DNA from: Chromera velia | Taxonomy: Eukaryota; Sar; Chromeraceae | Assembly (NCBI GenBank): GCA_018398765.1 | Contig: JAHBMJ010000327.1 | Coordinates: forward strand, 1 to 27,500 | Length of the DNA: 27,500 bases | Direction of reading: 5' to 3' | Shown here: one piece after another, positions 19,101 to 27,500 of the stretch | How positions within the stretch are numbered: position 1 is the stretch's first letter | How the letters are laid out: each line of letters opens with the position of its first letter | Translations under genes and position numbers: made by a program | The notes under the pieces: model-generated | The model's input: the letters and a program-made list of their open reading frames with translations, nothing else | What the model was told of the DNA's origin: nothing | The model's database searches: none

Positions 19101-22100
19101 GCAGGTCCGTATTGAGATGGGCAGTCCCTCGATGGTCACTCCCACATTCCGGCAGATGAACAAACAAGGACAAGGACAAGGACAGGCCGAGGCCCAGTCA
19201 AAGCCGTCCCTCCCCTCTCAACACCCCGCCCTCCGTCCTCAAATGTCTGGCCTCCACACCCCCACAGCCCCACCACTGAACGATGAGAGGTCCTCCCACG
19301 TCCCTCCTCCTCCGTCTAGGTCGGGGGGTTCTCAGAGAAGTGCGCGGGAAGCTGTGAGATCTGAGGAGCAGTCGATGCTTCCAGATGGGTGTGAAGAGAG
19401 AGACGGCGGAGTGGCACGCGGATTGCCCGCTTTGGGTTTCGGTGGGGGAGGAGGGAGTGATCAGATTTGTAGATCACATTCTGGTTGGAGCGGCCAGCCT
19501 GTGGTGGGAGGACAGGGAGACATTCGCGGAAATGCTCCGCGTCTCAATGGAGGAGGGGTGGAGGAGCAGGCCCAGCAGAGCAACGTGAGGGTGCGAGTGA
19601 GAATCGACACAGCCACAGGGCCCACCGCCTCACTCTCCAACTCTGCTGAGGAATTGCAGGCCTCTGTAACCATTGCTTCCCCGACTTGTCGCAAAGCAGC
19701 AGAAGGAGACGGTTATGAGGGGGAAGGGGAGCGCAAGGGCGCCTCGGGTATGAAGGAAGAAGAAGAAGAAGACGAAGAGGCAGAAGTTCACCCCGCAGAT
19801 TTGATTGCAGAGCGCATCCTGAGAGAGGAGGGTAACAGACATTCCCTGAAAAGAGTAAGAGATCAGGACCAAGCGAATGAAGGCAACAGCAGCAGCAGGG
19901 CCACAGGGGGAGAAAGGTCAAGTCCGTCTCAGAGGACGGTCTCGGTGCCGCGTCGATCGAGAAATTTGCCTCAGACAAGGGAAAGGGAAAGGCACGTGCC
20001 AGCCCCGGAAACACGAAGGTCAGCCAGTGGAATTTTCATGAGATCAACTCTCTCTCTTTCTCACTTGTTGCTCACTTGTGATTTTTCCACGGTGCTCTGC
20101 AGTCAACACGTCAAGACAGCAAAGCGTGTCGGCAAGCATGCATGAAGTTTCTCGTCGTTTCATTCTTAACAATAAAGATTGGCTGCAAAGTGAGCGTCTA
20201 GCTGCACAGTCTGTTCACCAAATGACTTCCTCTTCGTGCTGTGCCTTCTCTTGTTGCAGGACAGAGGAGTTTCAGGCAAACCAGTCGTTTGTCCCAAGCG
20301 TTCCAATGAGTGTCCCAAAGGAAAGTCACGTTTCGGCTTTCGGGCCCGTCACGCGTCTTCCAGTGGCGTCTTTGGACCTCCACGCAGGGGCCCAGCTGTC
20401 CTCTCGTTCTTCCTGCAAGTCCCTCGATGAGCTCCAGGGCATCATTGCAAAGGCCCAGAGAACCTACAGAGATTTCGTTGACGCCTCTGCAGCCTCATCG
20501 AAAGTGTTGGAAGCAGCAGGGGGAAAAGACAGCTCCTCCTCCAGCCAACCCAGGCGTCTCCGCTCGTCTGAAGACTCAAAGGAGCCTCGAAGGGAGCAAC
20601 CAGAACTCCCTGAGACCCGACCCTCCCCTCGATGCGTCCTTACTCAACAGCAGTTGCAAGACAGTGTAGGGGTCCTGCAAATAGACCCAACTCAGGACAT
20701 CCCCTGTTGGATTGTCTGCTCTCCGAAAGAGTCTCTAGAAGAGCAAACGGAGGCCAGGCAGACTCACACCATCACCGACGAGGTCCCTCCCCCCACCGCC
20801 TGTCCAGCCATTGCCTGCCGTCCCGCTGATGGATCTGCCCTTTATGAAGATGGAGAGTCACCCAGACGTCTCTGTCCTCCCCGATCTCCTCAGAGACCTG
20901 CAGCACTTTCTTTGGCTCTCCCAGAGACGCGCACACCTCCAGCAAGCATTGTGAAGGTACGGGGGGCATCGAAGAATCAACCCTGTCGGGGACTCACAAA
21001 CATTTTGCCTTCGGAGTGCCACACTGGGGTACGAGAGCAGCCGGATGGATTTCAAAGTCAGCATCCACTCCACCTAAACCGTGCCCAACACCAAAGTGAA
21101 TCGCCCCCCATGAACATCTTCATCAACCACGACCAAAGTCCCACAGTCCCTGTAGGTCAGTCAATCCCTGAAGACCCCCTCTCCTCCCCGCACTATCCGA
21201 ACAGCGTTGCAGTAAGGGACCAGAGACACTCTGTAGTCTGTAACCCCCCCCCACCTCATCCTCCTGGTGCTCAGAGGGAAGGATTGATGGCAACATCCGA
21301 GACGATGCGCGCTTCTGCGTGTGTCTCGGAAGAGACAGTGCACCATCACACCATCCCACCACACGCGTTGGCCGTGCCCACTCCGCCAGAAACCCGGCCT
21401 TGCTGTGTTCCCGACAGTGGAAGGCCACTTCCCCTGTCCTTTCAGCCCACTGAAAGGAAAGCAAAAGCACGTCCAGTAGGGTCGTCTGGCAGCCCTTTAC
21501 AGGCCCACGTACACTTCCTGCCTCCTGCAGGGGCCACATCTGAAGAGCTGGGACAGAGACAGCTTCGGTGCACGTCTCCGGGCTCAACCTCTCTCCGGAT
21601 GTCCCCTGTCTTGTCTTCTCGAGGTTCGCCTCCGAGAAGAAGAGATGAGAGGAGAGACGGGCCGCGAGGGAAATTATGGGCAGGGCTGAAAGAGGAGGAA
21701 GGAGCAAAATCCTTTTTGCTACCTCCAAGTCACTCACCCTCTACGCCTCCTCCCCCCTTGTCTGCACAGCACAGCGGGAGCAGGTCCAGGAGGGAAAGCG
21801 CAGCAGAGCAGAGGAGGGCGTGTGCACGACTTTCATCAGGGGCTTCTTCAGTCAAAGTCCCCCCCCCTTCTTCGTCTCCCACCCGGTCCATCCCGCCGTC
21901 ATCAGCAGCTAGAGCAACGAAGAGCCGTGCCACAGGCATTGACCCTCAACCATCCGCAGTCCGCTCTTCCTCTGCAGTCACAGCCCCACTCTCCACCTCC
22001 GCCTGCAGCAGAACCCCTCCACCCCGACAGAATCGAACCTCGATCCTCAGAGCTTCACAAGGAAGACAGTCAAGGTATTCCGGAGAAGGAACGGAAACCC

Positions 22101-25100
22101 CAGGAGCAGGTGGAACGACACCCAAGTCCTCCAAGAGCCGTCTCTCCGTCTCCCTATCAAAGAACCTCTCAGAAAAGTCAATCCCTATCGCAGACACTCT
22201 CAGTCAGTCTGCAAAGTGGAAAAATGATTCCCCCTTCCCGACCGCTTCCCCTCTGCACGCATCCTGTCCGCGAAAGATGACCTCCTCTTCCCCCTCTTTC
22301 CCGCCGCCTGTCCCTTCAGGCGCAGCAGAAGGAGGAGATACATTGCCGTATCATATGAGGGTGTCTCAGGGTGGGTTGAAAGGAGGGCAGAGGGGAGGGG
22401 GAAAGGGAACCGAGGGACATGCACACAGACTGGTAAGGTCAATGAGTGATGGCCACTACCTCACGCACAACCTAGAAGGACTGGAGAGAAACTCGAGATC
22501 TCAACGTCAGCACGATCTGAGTCTCTTGTACAGTTCCCCCGGTTCCTCCTCCTCTCCCAGACCCAGGGGGGCAATCAGGGAAGATACCCCTCGTTCTGTG
22601 CGGATAGAGGAAGAAAGTCAAGCATTGCAGAAGAGCAACAAGGAGGGAGATGCATTTGGAGAGCGTTTATTGACAGAGACGACTGTGCAAGGAGGATGCA
22701 CAGAGAGAACACAGGGGCCTGAAGCAGCAGCACCAGCAGTGCGAATGGAGACCCTTTCCATCTCGGCAGGCCCCAATTCTCCTTCCCGTTCCCCTTCCAG
22801 GAAGAGTCTGAGTCCCTCTAGGAACATCTCTCGATGCAGCAGTCGGCAGAGTCTGGCCAAGTCTGTCCAGATTAGTCCACGGCACACAGAGATGAGAGAA
22901 ACAAAAGGCGAACAGGACTTGGGTGATGTCGTCTATCCAGTCTCTGATGCAAACTCATGTGAGGACTCGGGGTCGTCTCCTCATGAGGCACTCACCCATT
23001 CTCCCACAGAGGAAAAGAGGCCCATGACCCCCACGTCATTTGCAGCCCGGGTGCGAAGCCAGAGCTCTGGAAGCGCTCTGTCTCAATCAGCGCGTGGGCC
23101 CGGAAAACCAATTCTGAGCTCTCCCAACCCTCAAAGTTCCCAGCCACTGCCCACCGATATGGTTGTAACCACTGAGGCCCCCGTGCTGTTTCGCGCTGCT
23201 TCCTTCTCTTCTCTTCCGCAGAAAGAAGGAGAGTTGGGAACAGAAGGAGCAGCGGGAGGGGGCATTGGTCCTGCAGAGTCACCGTGTTCTTCTGCACGAC
23301 ACCCCCCTGAGCAATGCGATCAAGGAGGTTCTCCAAGGAAAGCGCAGCCTTCCGGTTCGACTGAGCCCCCAACACCATACTTTCCGCCGAGGGAAAGGGC
23401 TACCAAAGGCAGTGCTTCCGAGAGACTCAACGTGCCCCCCCTCATCCTGTCTCCAAGTCGGAGAGGGCGTCAAGAAAGGACGGCTTCTCTGCCCCCCCAC
23501 CCGAGGTCTGAGAGAGTGTACACAGAGAAACCACAGTCAGAAAGACTGGAGAGGGCAGAGACTGAAGGCCCAGGCTTATCGATTGACAACGAGACTCCTG
23601 TGATCCGCCCTCTGACCTTCAGAGTCACACCCCACCCCGGTAGTCCAAAAAGAAACCAAACTTCCCCTCCGCGTCACCCCTGTTGCCTCATTCCAAAAGA
23701 CATGTCACCCCCGCACTCCCCACGAGGACTTGAGATCCTGGCAGACGTTGTCGAACGCACTCTCTCCCCTCAACCCGAGAGACCCCAGGCAGTGTCCATC
23801 CCCACCAGCCCCAACTCACAAATGTCCTACCGATACATCCCGCCTTCTACCGACGCTCACATGATCCGTTCTACCCCCATCATGTCTCTTGCAGCCACAG
23901 CATGGGATCAATTTGCACAAAATATTCCTCAAAACGCAAACGGCCCTCCCCCATCCTACCCCGCAAGCCGGCCAGCCTTAATGGCAGCAGCCGGGGTCAC
24001 TTCTGCTCCGTCTTCCCCCAATAGACACCAAGAGGATGCAAATAAAAGCCTGTCGAGACCGGAGTGTCCACCTGCTTCCTCCACCGGACGTGAGAACACT
24101 TCAGATCTTTTGAAAGAATTGAACAGGCTTCTGAGAGAAAAGAGAAGGAACCCTATGAGAAAAGTCGCCAGGCAAATTGCCGATCAACTCGTCACCCTGG
24201 CTTCCTCCGCGCGGAGTGACAATGAAAGAGGGGGAACAGCGGACGTGAGGGAAGACTGTCTTGTCAGCCGCTCTTCCTCTGGTACATACGGTCCCCCTCC
24301 CCCTCCCCCTCCCCTCTCTTCCTCTCGACGCAGGAGACTGACGGAAGACGTCACTGCCCGAAGAGGCGGAGGGAGGGGTGCGAGGACAGAGCGACTAGGA
24401 GCATCACTGCACAGTGCTAGGAGAAGATCAGTTCCCGACGCTCCTGCAACGTCACGAGACCGTCTCCCTCCCCGTCCCCGTCCGGTTCCACTTTCGTCTT
24501 CCAAATTTTCCCCTCCCCAACAGAGCAAGAGGGAGAAGGAGGCAACGACCAGACAGGTGCAACGAATATCAAGCAGAGTTCCCCTTCCTAGAGAAAAGAG
24601 CAGAAAGCAGAAGACAACAACACAGTCCCCTCCAACGTCTCCATCCAGGAGTCCACCTCAAATGACTCACGAAGGGCCGCGCGTAGACGTCTCTTCGAAG
24701 CCTCCCAAAGACTTCCGTACATCGTCCTCCTTCATTATTCCTCAACGAGACGGCACGAAGCTCAGGTCCCTAGATCGATGCCAGCCACTGCCCCATAAAG
24801 AGTCTCTCTCTCACGGTCACGATTGTTCTCAAAAGAAAGCCACAAGCCAAGGAGAGAACCCAAAGCTCAAATCCTCTCAGTTCATCATATCGAAGAGCAG
24901 CGTCACGGTCCCCGAAGGCAAATGTCTCCCATCAGATCCTGCCTTCAGTCCTCGATCCGTTCTCTCGATATACAAACCGGCAGCAGAGAGAAAGAGATCA
25001 ACCCAAGCTGCTGACAGACACGGCATGCACTCTTCTTCACAGGAGGATTCCACGGACCATCCAGTACCCGAAAATCCCCCCCCGTCCTCTTTCCGAATCC

Positions 25101-25702
25101 AACGCCCTTCTTTCTCCAGTCCCCCAAGAAATCCAGCAGCAAGATCAGCAGGAGGTGCCCCAAACGCACACGACCCATCGCCACTCCCTCCCTTCTCCCC
25201 CGCCCGATCTGTGCCTTTGGCCTCTGCTCAAAACGGAACCGTGCTCGTCTGGAAAGGACAAGTTCCAACCCCACAGAATTTTCCTCCGGCAGTGAAGGCA
25301 CTGGAGCGGCCTTCTCCATCCAGGGCCCCTTTCCCAATCCCTCAGGAGGCAACCGCAGCGGCTCAGGTTTTAGCTCGGTCTCGGCTCGGAGCGTCTCGAG
25401 AGGAAATCGCACAGACCCTTTCGCATTCCCCCCGCGTCTTCGGTCCCCCTGTTCCGATGGCTGTGGTTGGAGGATGGGCACCAAGTGCCCCTCCTGACAG
25501 ACCTTTTCTCCAAGCGAGCGTGCCTCCTCCCCCCGTCCGAGCTATGACTTCACACGTCCCTGCCCCCTTCTTCTCTTCAACCCAGATCGTCCCACGGGGT
25601 CCTCCTGGACCTTTTTCGCCTCCACTCTTCCTTTCGGCTGTCGCTGCCCCTCCATCAAGAGCCGTTGTCCTTCCATCTTTCAATTTCATTGGGCAACGAT
25701 AG
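16117..25702 (+). CDS. Giant, mostly disordered Ser/Pro/Arg-rich protein (2,907 aa, 4 exons)
   Basis: Exons are 16117-18417, 18674-18739, 19105-20018 and 20260-25702. Phases agree and the total is 2,908 codons. Donors are GTCAGT, GTCGGT and GTCAGC; acceptors all end in GCAG. For exon 2 an alternative donor, GTGATC at 18770, is also in frame. I do not recognise a family. Most of the protein is Ser, Pro, Arg, Gln and Glu with many SP, SPR and RS sites, so it is probably heavily phosphorylated and unstructured. Possible short helices: about residues 274-312 (LADLQVALERFVGENAR...), 1147-1183 (SLDELQGIIAKAQRTYRDFV) and 2374-2409 (DLLKELNRLLREKRRN...). Other landmarks are a Gly run near 172, an acidic run EEEEEDEEAE near 1006, an RS/SP cluster near 1934-1960 and a polyproline run near 2440. 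Polyproline and SP motifs suggest SH3/WW or kinase partners, a scaffold-like role by inference. The first ATG in the long frame was taken as start. Confidence 0.75.
18418..18673 (+). other. Intron 1 of the giant gene
   Basis: 256 bp, GTCAGT donor and CTCTTGCAG acceptor, phase 0. Without splicing, the frame ends at 18567. Confidence 0.7.
18740..19104 (+). other. Intron 2 of the giant gene
   Basis: 365 bp, GTCGGT donor (or GTGATC at 18770) and GTGTGCAG acceptor, phase 0. It contains CTGT-rich imperfect repeats at about 19027-19090. Confidence 0.6.
20019..20259 (+). other. Intron 3 of the giant gene
   Basis: 241 bp, GTCAGC donor and TTGTTGCAG acceptor, splitting an Arg codon (AG/G). It has a pyrimidine-rich 3' end. 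Confidence 0.7.
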
Positions 25703-26127
25703 CATTGATACATATGGAAACTCTTGATGAAAAAGGGATACAATTGATTATCAAATGCCTGTTTCTATGTGCCAGTGTTTTCATTCATTGTTTTTCAATT
25801 CTAAAATATCATTCACTATCTTCTTACACTTTTGCTTGGTATGAAACGTTTTTAAAATACATCGTTTTTAAAAAACTTTAGAACAAAAAAAAGAACAACA
25901 AAAATTTAAAAAAATGTTTAAAAATGTAAAAAAATTATTTTACAAATCTAGCAATAACAATCAATGGTAAACAGTGTTAAAATATGTTTAAAGAGAAAAC
26001 TAAATCGAAAAAACTATGCAGTATACTAGCTTTAAATGATACTGTTTACGCATTAAAACAAAGCTAGAAACACAGGCATTTAGACAATCTCCTAGAAATC
26101 TTCTACAGAAATTTTAAGAATTAAGAC

Positions 26128-26156
26128 AGTTAAATCTAGTTAAATCTAGTTAAATC
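26128..26156. repeat. (AGTTAAATCT)3 tandem repeat
   Basis: Three near-perfect 10-bp units, about 30 bp left of the foldback element. Confidence 0.9.
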
Positions 26157-26188
26157 ATATATAAGTCAAATCGGCTAAAATTAGTTAG

Positions 26189-26639
26189 CGCATGTCAGGG
26201 GTGAGTAGGGTGCTTTTTGCCCCCCTAAAGCGGGGCATTTCGCAAAGTCGTTCTTATGATTGGTAAGGAGTTAGAAGCTGAAACTTTGTGTAAGAAGACG
26301 TTGTAACGATAGAAAAAGAACTATGAAACAGATTTTTTATATCATTTCTAGAAACATGGGCTGTCATACAAATTTTTTGATTTTGAGGCCAGTTTTTTAC
26401 GGTTTTGAATAGTAAGGAAAACGGTATGAAACTCACAAAATTTGTATGGCAGCCTATGTTTCTAAAAATAATATAAAAAATCTGTTTGACAGTTCTTTTT
26501 CTATCGTTACAACGTCTTCTTACACAAATTTTCAGCTTCTAACTCCTTACCAATCATGAGAACGAGTTTTTTGTGGAAAAACGCCAGTTTCTTATGCAGA
26601 AGGGGGGGCAACAAGCACCCTACTCGCCCCCGGCATGCG
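26189..26639. mobile_element. Foldback (long inverted repeat) element, MITE-like, 451 bp
   Basis: The left arm, about 26189-26378, is the reverse complement of the right arm, about 26436-26639, with a spacer of about 57 bp. Ends are CGCATG and CATGCG. Shared blocks include GAGTAGGGTGCT near the ends and GGTAAGGAGTTAGAAGCTGA, then AAGACGTTGTAACGATAG further in. The arms differ by scattered substitutions and by one internal block (26233-26247 against its partner), so they have diverged since formation. The whole could fold into a long hairpin. No transposase frame is present and no convincing target-site duplication is visible. A non-autonomous transposon is the simplest reading; an unstable palindrome or a small-RNA hairpin source are alternatives. 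Confidence 0.75.
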
Positions 26640-27267
26640 AGTTTGAATTAATTTGTACACATTTTTATGCATTTTTGTTGTGCCCTATAGATTGCCCTAC
26701 AAACATGTATAGTCTTTGTCTTTAAGATTCTTTTGATTTTAGCTCAGGGGAAGTACGTTTTGATTCAACTTTTGACACTGTTGGAAAGTGGTCCTCGATT
26801 TTTTTAAACTCGATCTGCATCATACAAAATTAACAACTCAAATTTTTTGTAAAAAAAACAATCGTATCAGAAGTTTGTGCCAGGCCTGCCTGCTCCACGC
26901 GTGCTGTTTCTTTGAGTATGCACGTTCACTGATTTCTCTGTACTTTTTCCTCAACGTTTGAGAAAGCTTTTTGTCATAGACAGGTGGACTGTCTGAAAGC
27001 CAAGCATTGCCAGACCGTGTCTGCCTCAGCTTCGTCCTTCAAGAATTGTCACGCGTTTTCAAGCGTCTGTTGAGACGAAGAGAATGGTTTGTCAGAAGCA
27101 GACTTGATTTTCACGTTGAGAACAAAATTCAACTTCTTCCCGTTATCGATCAGTTCCAGTAACTCCTTGTTGGATTCTGCTCTGTGTTCGTGCGTCGCAT
27201 TGAATTTCAAGAGGGTGTCAGGTCTATCTTTTTTCTGTCCGGTTCATCCCGGTTCTCCAGAAAAAAA

Positions 27268-27500
27268 ATGTTGCAAGTATCCGAAAAGGCTCCAGGTAAG
27301 CAGTTGACATGGACTTTTCATCCATTCATGTCTCTACCTCCTGTGAAATCTTCAAATTTGCTTCAAACGGAAGCTTACGAAAAAATCAGTCTTCCTCTTT
27401 TTTTTGTCCACAAATGAAGCAAAGTCAGCCACTCAGCCTGTAGACCCTGTGGATACCGCCCTATCTGCCGCTTTCGGGCACGCCCGGCCGACTGGAGAGG
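27268..27500 (+). CDS. Start of a further spliced gene (runs off window)
   Basis: ATG at 27268 opens MLQVSEKAP, followed by donor GTAAGC at 27296. After a T-rich tract, an acceptor AATGAAG ends at 27419. The next exon is open to the window end (KSATQPVDPVDTALSAAFGH...). Phase agrees (1 nt before, 2 nt after the intron, an Ala codon). The reading depends on one small first exon and an acceptor that is AAG rather than CAG. Product unknown. Confidence 0.4.

Larger units (their letters stand above)
25703..27267. other. AT-rich intergenic spacer with foldback element
   Basis: Sequence turns AT-rich soon after the stop of the giant gene and stays so to about 26870, with A/T homopolymers and short direct repeats. 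It contains a foldback element at 26189-26639. From 26880 on, composition is mixed and probably upstream of the next gene. I see no protein-coding gene within it. Confidence 0.7.

Noticed and set aside
26720-26875. Possible second hairpin or element right of the foldback
   Set aside because: Only short A/T-run complementarity is visible, which is expected in such AT-rich sequence.
1-27500. tRNA, rRNA and CRISPR scan by eye
   Set aside because: No cloverleaf-like segment with a T-loop box outside coding sequence, no rRNA-like stretch and no regularly spaced identical repeats were seen.

Overview
The window looks like nuclear DNA of an alveolate alga. A chromerid (Chromera-like) is the best guess. 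This rests on spliced genes with GT-AG introns of about 120-680 bp, a RAP-domain protein with OPR/HPR-like helical repeats (a class expanded in apicomplexans and chromerids), a probable N-myristoylated coiled-coil protein of the cortical or pellicle type, very long low-complexity Ser/Pro/Arg-rich proteins, many G and C homopolymer runs, and repeated TGCATGCA motifs (a known ApiAP2 target in Apicomplexa). No bacterial-style operon, rRNA, tRNA or CRISPR array was seen. The taxon is an inference, not a proof.

Layout: (1) 117-1534 (+) is the 3' part of a gene for a nuclear-looking Ser/Pro-rich protein; its 5' end lies outside the window. (2) 2767-5524 (+) is a complete five-exon gene for a 337-aa protein with an N-terminal myristoylation signal, a degenerate EF-hand-like region, a Tyr/Glu/Lys/Gln helix and a basic tail ending in Cys-Cys. 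(3) 5525-9826 is a 4.3 kb convergent spacer with microsatellites, an AT-rich island and no gene I can support. (4) 9827-11763 (-) is a four-exon gene for a Pro/Gln-rich then Arg/Asp/Glu-rich protein. (5) 11764-12344 is a divergent promoter region. (6) 12345-15042 (+) is an OPR/HPR-like repeat protein with a C-terminal RAP domain, interrupted by an in-frame TAG at a consensus Trp position and by a frame change just before the RAP domain. (7) 16117-25702 (+) is a four-exon gene for a 2,907-aa mostly disordered protein. (8) 25703-27267 is an AT-rich spacer holding a 451-bp foldback (inverted-repeat) element. (9) 27268-27500 (+) is the probable start of a further gene.

Exons were joined by hand using splice signals, reading-frame phase and protein character. 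Seven of twelve proposed introns begin with GTC (mostly GTCAGT) instead of GTA or GTG. In two genes this donor overlaps a standard GTRAGY donor four bases downstream, and choosing between the two changes the reading frame. The most interesting items are the disrupted RAP gene, this splice-donor pattern, the potentially doubly lipid-anchored Tyr-patterned helix protein, and the foldback element. The genes do not form an obvious pathway. They share only a neighbourhood and possibly promoter motifs.
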